A program made the translations under genes and the position numbers. 64,000 bases of DNA from Paraniabella hibiscisoli (GTDB lineage: Bacteria > Bacteroidota > Bacteroidia > Chitinophagales > Chitinophagaceae): NCBI RefSeq assembly GCF_022512515.1, contig NZ_JAKWBK010000001.1, positions 310,001 to 374,000 of the forward strand, written 5' to 3'. The notes beneath the pieces are model-generated. The model had not been told where the DNA came from. It searched no databases and saw nothing but the letters and a program-made list of their open reading frames with translations. Below, one piece after another: positions 56,245 through 64,000 of this stretch; position 1 is the stretch's first letter; each line of letters begins with the position of its first letter.

Positions 56245-56274
56245 AAAAAAAAAAAAAAAGCGGCCAAAGCCGCT
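56245..56274 (-). terminator. Terminator after the YtxH-like gene, with A15 tract
   Basis: AGCGGC-CAAA-GCCGCT hairpin followed on the minus strand by fifteen T (A15 at 56245-56259). It lies right after the repaired stop of the small gene. Confidence 0.85.
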
Positions 56275-56277
56275 TCC

Positions 56278-56468
56278 TTATATACTATGCTGTGTTTTTG
56301 CGGATTTACCGCATCTTTAACGCCCTGAGGAACTTTGTCCCAGAGGTTTTTGCCTGCATCACTTACTTTGTCTTTTACGTTCTGTTTTTGCTCCGGGGTC
56401 ATTTTATACTTCCAGTAAGCAAAAGCTGCTAAACCTAACGCGATTAATCCGCTTGTTTTATTTTTCAT
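56278..56468 (-). CDS. YtxH-like small membrane-anchored protein, one frameshift
   Basis: About 63 residues after repair. A membrane segment at the N terminus (SGLIALGLAAFAYWKY) is followed by a charged helix with KQNVKDKVSDAGKNLWDKV, typical of YtxH-like or CsbD-like small proteins. As written the frame runs on through the terminator and its T tract. One A added in the QKH segment ends it at the stop 56278-56280, just before the hairpin, which is far more sensible. The role is unknown; such proteins are often stress related. Confidence 0.62.
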
Positions 56469-56556
56469 AATTATTGGTTTTAAATGTTGTTAACCGAATA
56501 AACCATAGACTAAAAGTGTGCCATTACTTCGCCAGAATCTTAAAATATGGTCAAAA

Positions 56557-56584
56557 AAATCCCGGCCTTTGTCACCCGGGATTT
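56557..56584 (-). terminator. Terminator after the S9 peptidase gene
   Basis: ATCCCGG and CCGGGAT arms; on the minus strand a T run follows. It lies 27 bases after the stop. Confidence 0.8.
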
Positions 56585-56610
56585 TAATAATATAGCACTA
56601 TGATTTTTAG

Positions 56611-58879
56611 CTATTTGAGATACTGTGCGAAAAAGCCCAGCATTGTTTTATAGAATTCTATCCTATTATCTTCCCGCTGAAAACCATGCCCCTCGTTGTA
56701 TTTTACAACGTAGGGTACATTAAATCCTTTGGCACGTAAGGCTTTTACAATCTGGTCAGACTCATTAATATTTACACGTGGATCGTTGGCGCCCTGGACT
56801 ACTAATAAAGGCTTACGGATCTTATCTAACTGGTAAACAGGCGATACTTCTTTGGCGATTTTGGCTTCTTCAGGATTATCCAGGTCGTACCAGATCTGCT
56901 TTACCATTTCCTTATAAGGTTTCCAGTATTCAGGGAAAGAAGCAAAGAAGGTTTCAATATTCGACACCCCCACGTAATCCACACCACAGGTATACAAGTC
57001 AGGCGTTTTCACCAGCCCCATCAAGGTAGCATAGCCACCATGACTACCTCCGTAAATAGCGGTCTTGGTTTTATCCACCCAGCCCTGTGCAATAGCGTAT
57101 GCTACACCATCTTCAATATCATCCATTAGTTTACGGCCAATTTGCTTGAAGCCGGCTCTTAAGAATTCTTTTCCATAGCCACCACTGATTCTAAAGTTTA
57201 CCTGCAATGTAGCATAGCCACGGCTGGCAAAAAGCTGCGTTTCGGGATTAAACCCCCAGCTGTCCCTGATGCCTTGCGGACCACCATGCGGGTTTACTAC
57301 TAATGGCACTTTCTTGCCTTCCAATGCGGCCTTGGGCAAAGTGATATAACCATGGATGGTTTTACCATCGCGGCTTTTGAACGAGATTGGCTTCATTATA
57401 GCCATATCGCCTTCTTTCAATTGTGGCATTAAATCATAGAGGAAAGTGGTTTTGCCAGTAGCAGCATCATAGATATAATACTTGCCAACTAACCTGTCGC
57501 TGGTTACATATACCAGGTATTTGCTTTCATCATCTGTTTTACCTGTTAAACCAAACTGGTAACCTTTAAACTCTTTGGAAAGATTATCATAAATCTTTTT
57601 GAAAGTAGCGCTAACCGGTATGATCTCATCTTTTTCTCCCTCATAATTGAAATAATCTACCTCGTAGTTTCTTTTGCGTGAAAGTCCGATACCCGACACA
57701 TCAAAGTCTTTGTTACCGAAAACTTCTTTGATCTTTTCTTTCTTCTTAAAATCGTATAAAATGATGCGTGCTTTATCAGAATCCAGGTTGGTTACTACAT
57801 ACGCTTCATCGGGGTTGGAAGGGTTATAACTAAAGGACTGTATATTGAAATTATCATCCCAGTTATTGGTAAAATATAATTCAAACTCTTTTCCGCCAGC
57901 TGGTTTGTAGAAGTACTGAGATTTAATACCCTGGAACATTCTGCCAAAGCCTCTCAGGTTACCGTCTTTATCAAAATCATATCCAACGATGGGGTTAGCT
58001 ACATCTTTATTCTCGTACAACTTTTCAAGCGCGCGGTTACCACGTTTACCTTGTAGGTTCAAAAACCTGTTTATTGTCTTTGTTCATGGTAATGATCATG
58101 TAATTCTTCTGATCTTTCAGGATCCGCTCGATGCTGGCCTGCACGCCATCAAAAGGTGTCAGATCTAGTACATTTCCACCGTCAACATTAGCCGCATAAA
58201 TATGAAAATTTTCATTTCCTCCATTATCCATTACATATACCAGGCGTTCGTCGTTGATCCAGCCATAACCTTTGATCAACTCATCTTTCTCTTCTATCGC
58301 CCTGGCCACTTTACCGCTGGCGATCTCCTTCACATACACATGTCGCTTACCATTTTCTTCTTTCTCCATGTAAGAAAGATATTTACCACCTGGCGACAAC
58401 TGGAATTGGGATGACTTAGGACGGGCAAAATAGTCCTCTACTTTGTATTTGTAATCGCCTTTATCCTGCGCTATGATCTTTTGAATTTCTGCGTCGCCCG
58501 ATGGCAAAGTGGTGTCGCCGGGTTTGGTAACTACTGTTTTGGTGAGCACCAACGGCAGGTTCATGCCTGCCTGCTTGAATTCACCCGTGATCGTTTTATC
58601 AGCCAGGGTCCCGCTGTAGGTTAAGCCGGCAGCCTTTACGCTTAAGGACAATTTATTATCTGCAAAAGCAGTGCTATCAACCGGTATACCCGATGCTCCC
58701 TGGGCGGGACTGTCCATTGTAGTAACCCATTTATCACTATCTTTTTTGATATGAAATACCAGCGGAATTTTAGTGCCCTGTACTTCGAGGGTTCCCTTCC
58801 AGGATCCTGCAATATCCTGTGCTTTTATTAATGTCATAGAAATAATACAAACAATAAAGGTGAGAAAGAGTTTTTTCAT
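56611..58879 (-). CDS. S9 family (prolyl oligopeptidase-like) serine peptidase, two frameshifts
   Basis: About 756 residues after repair, exported (MKKLFLTFIVCIISMTLIKAQ). Residues 24-120 form an extra beta domain (DIAGSWKGTLEVQGTKIPLVF) before the seven-bladed propeller region. The catalytic hydrolase domain has the nucleophile in YGGSHGGYATLMG, Asp in GANDPRVNINES and His in YNEGHGFQRE. Two one-base losses between 58025 and 58062 break the propeller; together they restore FEPYKVNVVTGALEKLYENK. It probably cuts short peptides in the periplasm. A terminator follows and the gene lies downstream of glycyl-tRNA synthetase. Confidence 0.88.
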
Positions 58880-58907
58880 TGTACAAAATTTAGGATGGTG
58901 TTAAAAC

Positions 58908-58936
58908 AAAAAGCACATCCTGCGAGATGTGCTTTT
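58908..58936 (-). terminator. Terminator after the glycyl-tRNA synthetase gene
   Basis: AAAGCACATC and GATGTGCTTT arms around a six-base loop, flanked by A and T runs, so it can work on both strands. Confidence 0.82.
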
Positions 58937-58944
58937 GTATATTT

Positions 58945-60435
58945 TCAGCTAATAGCCCGGGTAACGATGTCCCCGATCTTTTCTATAGATATTCTTTCCT
59001 GTTCCATACTATCGCGATGGCGTATAGTAACGGTGCCGTCCTCTTTAGTTTGGTGATCGATGGTTACGCAGAACGGAACACCCAGGGCATCCATTCGTCT
59101 GTAACGTTTACCGATAGCATCTTTCTCTTCATAGAAGCATTTAAACTCTCCGCGGTATTGCGCCATAATCTCCTGTGCGATTTCAGGTAAACCGTCTTTT
59201 TTCAGCAAAGGGAAAACCGCCAGCTTAATAGGAGCCAGCTTGGCCGGGAATTTAAGTACTACCCTGTTATCCTGCTTTTCCGGTGTGCTCAGATCTTCTT
59301 CGGTATAAGCTGAACAAACCATGGAAAGAAACATACGATCCAAACCAATAGAGGTTTCGATTACATAAGGAATATAGTTACCATAAGGCTTGCCGGTTTC
59401 GGGATTCACATCATTATCGAAGTACTGCATTTTCTTTTTGCTGAACTCCTGGTGTCTGGATAAATCATAGTCCGTGCGGCTATGAATACCCTCCAACTCT
59501 TTAAACCCGATAGGAAAATTGAACTCTATATCGCAAGCTGCATCGGCATAGTGCGCCAGCTTTACGTGATCGTGAAAGCGATACTCTGTATCTGGCACAC
59601 CCAATTCCAGGTGCCATTTTAAACGGGCCTGCTTCCAGTACTCATACCATTCTTTCTGCGTGCCAGGCCTGATGAAAAACTGCATTTCCATTTGCTCAAA
59701 CTCACGCATACGGAAAATAAACTGGCGTGCTACGATCTCGTTACGGAAAGCTTTACCAATTTGTGCTATACCAAACGGGATCTTCATCCGGCCGGTTTTC
59801 TGCACATTCAGGAAGTTTACAAAAATACCCTGTGCTGTTTCCGGGCGCAGGTATACCTTATTGTTCTCATCTTCGGAAGAAACCGTAGAACCAAATTCGG
59901 TAGAGAACATCAGGTTAAACTGGCGGATATCCGTCCAGTTGGCTGTACCGCTAACCGGGCACTTAATTTTATTATCGTCGATGATCTTTTTCAGTCCTGT
60001 AAGATCGCCCGCCGCATCAGCTTTTTCCATTTCGCTGATAATGGCAGCCGCTTCTTCTTCTTTACCGTCCGCCTTTAACTGCTCTGTGTGAGATTCTATT
60101 AAATGGTCTACACGGTAACGTTTTTTACTGTCTTTGTTGTCGATCATAGGATCGTTAAACCCGTCCACGTGACCGCTGGCTTTCCAGGTAGTAGGATGCA
60201 TAAATATTGCCGCATCGATCCCTACAATATTATCCTGTAGCTGGGTCATCCATTTCCACCAGTAATCCTTTATATTTTTCTTTAACTCAGCACCCCACTG
60301 ACCGTAGTCGTAAACTGCCTGTAAGCCATCGTAAATTTCGCTGCTTGGAAAAATAAAGCCGTACTCTTTACAGTGCGATATAATCGCCTGAAACCTGCCT
60401 GCCGGCAAAGCAGTTTTATTTGTATCTGTTGCCAT
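58945..60435 (-). CDS. Glycyl-tRNA synthetase, dimeric class II type
   Basis: Charges tRNA-Gly. 496 residues, the single-chain dimeric form (glyS/glyQS of Bacteroidota and Gram-positives), not the two-subunit GlyQ/GlyS form of E. coli. SHCKEYGFIFPSSEIYDGLQ and YDYGQWGAELKKNIKDYWW are the N-terminal signature. FNLMFSTEFGSTVSSEDENN with LRPETAQGIFVNFLN and FRNEIVARQFIFRMREFEQME form class II motif 2. ETSIGLDRMFLSM is motif 3 and the anticodon-binding domain follows. Intact. A -7 box sits seven bases upstream. Confidence 0.95.
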   Translation of the reverse strand: MATDTNKTALPAGRFQAIISHCKEYGFIFPSSEIYDGLQAVYDYGQWGAELKKNIKDYWWKWMTQLQDNIVGIDAAIFMHPTTWKASGHVDGFNDPMIDNKDSKKRYRVDHLIESHTEQLKADGKEEEAAAIISEMEKADAAGDLTGLKKIIDDNKIKCPVSGTANWTDIRQFNLMFSTEFGSTVSSEDENNKVYLRPETAQGIFVNFLNVQKTGRMKIPFGIAQIGKAFRNEIVARQFIFRMREFEQMEMQFFIRPGTQKEWYEYWKQARLKWHLELGVPDTEYRFHDHVKLAHYADAACDIEFNFPIGFKELEGIHSRTDYDLSRHQEFSKKKMQYFDNDVNPETGKPYGNYIPYVIETSIGLDRMFLSMVCSAYTEEDLSTPEKQDNRVVLKFPAKLAPIKLAVFPLLKKDGLPEIAQEIMAQYRGEFKCFYEEKDAIGKRYRRMDALGVPFCVTIDHQTKEDGTVTIRHRDSMEQERISIEKIGDIVTRAIS

Positions 60436-60442
60436 AAGGCTG

Positions 60443-60450
60443 CAAAAATA
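60443..60450 (-). promoter_or_regulatory. Promoter -7 box for the glycyl-tRNA synthetase gene
   Basis: Minus strand TATTTTTG (TAnnTTTG) ends seven bases before the ATG. Confidence 0.45.
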
Positions 60451-60486
60451 AGGGCGTTTTTTGATTTGGGGTTTAAGAATTGATAT

Positions 60487-61002
60487 TTAGCTTTTCCCTT
60501 TGTGATAGCGGATCATTTGCCCGTAATCCATTTTATTATTCAGGCCGAAAAGCGCCTGTGCTATGCGCTTTGTTTTGGTAGCATCAGTTTTCGCATCATC
60601 AATCCATTTGCTGAAATAGTTTTGATGCGAGGGAGCCAGGGTTTCAAAAAAGCCCGGGCCGCCGGATCATCATCCAGGCAGGCTAGCAGGTCTGGGTTAA
60701 GCTCATACTTTTTTCATCTACTTCGAGCGTAGCGGTTATCATAGCCCCTGCCTTTTGGCAATTCCCTTTCGCATGGACGCATTAACAGCCATAATATAAT
60801 TTCCCCCGCCGGCAGGTAAAAGTGTTACACCCGAAACAGGATGCTGATCTAATGTGCCTTTTACGCGAAATGCTTTTTTACTACCGGCTTTCAGTTGCTC
60901 CGCCAGCTCTGCAGGTATTTCAATATAGGTCCAGCCGGTTTTATCACCGTTTTCCGCAAACTTTTGAAGAGCAGCTGTAAAATGAATACTGTTAGATTTC
61001 AT
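60487..61002 (-). CDS. YdeI/OmpD-associated family protein, three frameshifts
   Basis: About 174 residues after repair. An N-terminal DUF1905 domain (IHFTAALQKFAENGDKTGWTY, EIPAELAEQLKAGSKK, GTLDQHPVSGVTLLPAGGGNY) is followed by a YdeI/OmpD-associated C-terminal domain (SHQNYFSKWIDDAKTDATK with RIAQALFGLNNKMDYG). Three one-base losses occur: a G4 run near 60748 (needs five), a T6 run at 60709-60714 (needs seven) and an A6 run at 60646-60651 (needs seven). The true stop is 60487-60489. Function of the family is not established. Confidence 0.8.
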
Positions 61003-61061
61003 ACCTATCTGCGTATCTTATGCCTGATATCGTAAATCACACATTATATACCTTACCTACT

Positions 61062-61931
61062 CTAATTGGTTTGTACTTTACCAAAAACCTCCATGGGTTT
61101 GATCCGTACACCAAAATTATAAGGCGTCATATCCAGTCCCCGCAGGTACATGCTTTTGAAAGCATAAGATCCGTATAGCCTGATAATACCCAGGTTCAAT
61201 TCGGCTATATAGGATAGCTTCCAGGGCCGGATATCAAAATCACCACGCGACTTGGCTTTTCCCTCATCGGAGTTGACATACTTATTTCTTGCGGAATACA
61301 GGTATCCTACGCTCATTCCCGCACTCAACTCAACGGCATATAAGTTATGGGGCGTTAAATTAAAGTTCAGCATTAAAGGAACGGTTAAATAATCTGCAGC
61401 GAGTTTGTTCTTTTTATAGGTTCGTCCAAAGGTTCCGTCAAACCCCAACGCCGGCGCATTTTCTACGGTTGCCGTCTGCTGTTGATACCTTATGGGTTGT
61501 TTATAATGATAATTATTCAGCTCCAACCCGATACCATAATTAAAGTTCACATAATGATTAATGATACTTACCTGTTGCGTAACCACCCAGATATTGACAT
61601 TACGTGACTTAAAGGGTTTCAGGCTCATCCAGTCGGCGTTAACGGCAGGTGTGGCGTACTCCTGTGCCTCGATACTGGAATAATCTGTATTATCTACGAA
61701 ATTGGAAAAACCGATGTCTACAATTCCCCACTGTGTACGTACTTTTCTGGGATTGGTACGACTACTTAATTTCTTCAGGAAACCTTTTTTAGGTGGTGCT
61801 GCAAATGCCCCGGGATCATTATCCCTGATGATGGTAACACCACCTATTTCAAGGGTGTCGGGCTTCGGTTGGTCCTGCGCTATACCAGAGACGGCCCATG
61901 ATAAACAAAGTACGGAAAGCAAAAATCTCAT
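61062..61931 (-). CDS. Outer-membrane beta-barrel protein (paralogue 1)
   Basis: About 289 residues, starting at ATG 61931 (MRFLLSVLCLSWAVSGIAQ signal peptide). A short polar segment with PKKGFLKKL precedes a porin-type eight-strand barrel of alternating aromatic residues (WGIVDIGFSNFVDNTDYS, YVNFNYGIGLELNNYHY, NKLAADYLTVPLMLNFN and GIIRLYGSYAFKSMYLRGLD). It shares these blocks with the next gene upstream, so the pair arose by duplication. No function is evident. Intact. Confidence 0.75.
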   Translation of the reverse strand: MRFLLSVLCLSWAVSGIAQDQPKPDTLEIGGVTIIRDNDPGAFAAPPKKGFLKKLSSRTNPRKVRTQWGIVDIGFSNFVDNTDYSSIEAQEYATPAVNADWMSLKPFKSRNVNIWVVTQQVSIINHYVNFNYGIGLELNNYHYKQPIRYQQQTATVENAPALGFDGTFGRTYKKNKLAADYLTVPLMLNFNLTPHNLYAVELSAGMSVGYLYSARNKYVNSDEGKAKSRGDFDIRPWKLSYIAELNLGIIRLYGSYAFKSMYLRGLDMTPYNFGVRIKPMEVFGKVQTN

Positions 61932-62008
61932 AATCCCGTAAAGATACATTTTAGCAAGAACCGAAAAGTTAAAATTCGAGCCGCAAATTCAGTTACTGAC
62001 AAATACTA

Positions 62009-62862
62009 TCAGAACCTGATTCCCACATTATAAGGGGTCATATCCAACCCGTCTTTAAACATACCTTTAATGGCATAAGACCCATATAAACTGATCACAC
62101 CTAAATTCACCTCAGCTACATAAGATAGTTTCCAGGGATTTAAATTAAGGTTGTCTTTCAGCTTTAACTTGCCTTCGTCGGAGGTGATGGTTTTATTGCG
62201 CGCACTGTATAAATAGCCTGCGCTGATACCCGCACTAAAGCCCCACTCCTTGGTTTTTTTGCGGAGAGCTCCAGTCCTTTTTTATGCTTTTTTGTAATGG
62301 AGTAACCACCTGTATGTTTTCCAAAATCAAAATTCAGCATCAAAGGAAAGGTGACGTAATCTGCTGCTAATTTATTTTTAGAATAGGTACGACCTGCTGT
62401 ATTATCCCATTCTACATAAGGCAGATTGTCGTTAAACCGAACCGGGTTCTTAAAGCGGTAATTATTCAATTCCAGGCCCAGTGCATATTTCAGATTCACG
62501 TTATGATTGATAAGGTTCACTTTTTGACTTACCAGCCAGATATTTACATTCACCGACTTACCGTTCCTCAAGTCGAACCAGGAAGCATCAGCACCAGGAG
62601 CAAAAGCCTGGGCGCCCGCCGAAGTGTAATTGGTATTATCTACAAAATTAGAAAAGCCCAGGTCAATTCCACCAAACCAGCTGGTAGTGATATTTTTCCG
62701 GCGTGTAGTTTTTTCCCATACCTCGCCGTTAGTATCTACAATCACTTTTTTATTATCCTTATCGGTAATAACCTGTACTGTTACAGAAGAAGTATCTTTT
62801 TGCGCATAAGCCGCGGCCGACATCACCACACACAGGGCAGTTGGTAAAAATTTGCGTAACAT
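62009..62862 (-). CDS. Outer-membrane beta-barrel protein (paralogue 2), one frameshift
   Basis: About 284 residues. Signal peptide MLRKFLPTALCVVMSAAAYAQ. It has the same blocks as the downstream gene: GGIDLGFSNFVDNTNYTSA, YALGLELNNYRF, SKNKLAADYVTFPLMLNF. A one-base loss near 62262 moves the frame after ELSAKK. The repaired tail reads KEWGFSAGISAGYLYSARNK and ends DMTPYNVGIRF at the stop 62009-62011. It lies 16 bases downstream of the anti-sigma-like gene, and the three are likely transcribed together. Function unknown. Confidence 0.73.
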
Positions 62863-62878
62863 ATATTGTATTTTAGTA

Positions 62879-63884
62879 TTATTTTTCTACACGAATGGCA
62901 AACCCTGCGACATTTATATTATCGCCACCATCAGATAAGATATCCAATGCGCGGTCGCCGATCTGCTTTTTAATTTTTTTAAACAGCGATTTTTTTTCTT
63001 TCACCGGCTCCTTTGCTGATAGCAAAGAAGTTGATGTTTCTGCTACGGGTGGCTGGGAAATTGTTCCTACAGGTTCTTTGACAGGCTCGGGCGATGATTG
63101 AACCGGATTGCCTTTAACTCCGTTTCCATTATTGGTGGTAGCCAGAGAATTGCTATTAGTTACTTCTTTTCTGCCTGCTAAAGGCTCAGGTACCGTTGTA
63201 GGCTCAATTGGGCTTTGTTTAGCTCTAGCATATGTTTTGCCTTGTTTTTGAGTATTCTCGTCATCCGCTTTAGCAGATGCAGCCTCCGGCATAACAGGCG
63301 TATCCGTATGAGTAATGGTATCAACAACCACCGCGCCGGGACGACCGGCTGTGTAACAGGTGGCGTATTAATTGCCACACGCTCATCATTAGCCTCTTCC
63401 TGCTCCGACTGATTTAAAACCAACCAGGTACTCACACACAATAATAAAGATGCGGCAATAGCCAACTTACGCCAGTCCATACTTCTTACTGCGGCTCTTT
63501 TATATAGTTTTTCTTTAGCCGGGTATTTTATTGAAGTGTCTGCTTTTAAATAAAGCTTGCTCAAAGTATCTAACTCCAATTTTAGCACCTTGTCGCTCAT
63601 AGCCTCATGTTCCACTTTGCCAGCCAATTCCTTTCCCGCCTCACCATCGAGGTAGGTGAGCAGATCTTCTTCTGTTAATGCGGCGCTTCTGATCAGTTTT
63701 TCTTTACCGGCAAATCCAATATTCTCATCGCCGCCAAAAACCGTTTGCTTTAACAAATCCAGCTCAACAGCCAGTTCAGGATTTTGCTTAACAAACGCTT
63801 CGACCATTTCTTTTTCCTCCGCCGACAATTCATTGTCAACGTACATTAAAAAAACTCCTCGTAATTATGTTGATTAATTTGCAT
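62879..63884 (-). CDS. Anti-sigma-factor-like membrane protein, two frameshifts
   Basis: About 334 residues after repair. The start is ATG 63884 (MQINQHNYEEFF); an A7 run at 63848-63854 should be A8 to join FLMYVDNELSAEEKEMVEAF, a typical Chitinophagaceae anti-sigma N terminus. The second half of the cytoplasmic region repeats this pattern (LTEEDLLTYLDGEAGKELA). One membrane segment follows (LAIAASLLLCVSTWLVL), then a long Pro/Glu/Ser-rich periplasmic tail. A second shift lies near 63340. It is directly downstream of a sigma-factor gene and probably restrains it until a signal from outside. The Zn-binding HxxxCxxC of classic anti-sigma factors was not seen. Confidence 0.72.
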
Positions 63885-63901
63885 TGTTAACTTCTTTGTT
63901 G

Positions 63902-64000
63902 TTAAACCAGATTATTCACACTTACCAGGTAAGATTTTAACTGTAACCTGGAACGATGCAGGTATACTTTCACCTGCGATGCATTCAGCCCGGTAATTTC
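63902..64000 (-). CDS. Sigma-70 family RNA polymerase sigma factor (C-terminal end, partial)
   Basis: Only the last 32 residues are in the window. EITGLNASQVKVYLHRSR is the region 4.2 helix-turn-helix end typical of ECF and related sigma factors. The stop is at 63902-63904, 17 bases before the anti-sigma-like gene, so the two are a likely operon. Confidence 0.8.
   Translation of the reverse strand, partial: EITGLNASQVKVYLHRSRLQLKSYLVSVNNLV

Noticed and set aside
56229..56277. Extension of the YtxH-like protein through the terminator into a Phe run
   Set aside because: The extension translates the hairpin and T15 tract. One missing A gives a sensible stop before the hairpin.

Overview
The window comes from a Bacteroidota chromosome, most likely family Chitinophagaceae (inference). 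The evidence is the TAnnTTTG promoter -7 boxes, a gingipain-type C25 peptidase paired with a PorV/PorQ-like barrel, the LPVxF...NNxxFxVxxSxDG surface-protein module, SxC lipoboxes and an Amj-type flippase. No rRNA, tRNA or CRISPR array was seen. About 40 single-base frameshifts break otherwise well-conserved genes, including rpoB, rpoC, priA and lpxD. Nearly all sit in homopolymers that are one base too short. I treat them as probable sequence errors, so broken genes are given as one CDS with the break noted.

Layout. 1-3.7 kb: a glycan-degradation group (GH29 alpha-L-fucosidase, sulfatase, sialate O-acetylesterase). 3.7-10 kb: amj, priA-plsC, mtaB and an OmpH/Skp-like gene. 10.2-29 kb: the rplK-rplA-rplJ-rplL and rpoB-rpoC genes on the minus strand, normally one block. 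Here they are split by about 8.2 kb holding a ComEA-like helix-hairpin-helix gene, three secreted or surface protein genes and a decayed IS1182-type element next to rplL. Two of the surface proteins have a module interrupted by two membrane segments and an internal lipobox.

30.3-37 kb: a lasso-peptide biosynthetic cluster, the most interesting region. It has an HPr-kinase-like tailoring kinase, a 31-residue precursor gene followed by a strong hairpin terminator, an asparagine-synthetase-like cyclase, a PqqD-like leader-binding protein, a B2 leader peptidase, an ABC exporter and a nucleotidyltransferase. A family 2 glycosyltransferase converges on it. The predicted core is only 11-12 residues and ends in Ser, the residue that kinases of this type phosphorylate.

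37.9-44.2 kb: a 1.7-kresidue C25 peptidase with its PorV/PorQ-like partner. 44.4-64 kb: mostly housekeeping genes (tyrS, glycyl-tRNA synthetase, lpxD, an rRNA methyltransferase, a cyclophilin, an HD hydrolase, an MBL hydrolase, an S9 peptidase, an exonuclease/GIY-YIG fusion). It ends with two paralogous beta-barrel genes downstream of an anti-sigma-like gene and the 3' end of a sigma-factor gene.
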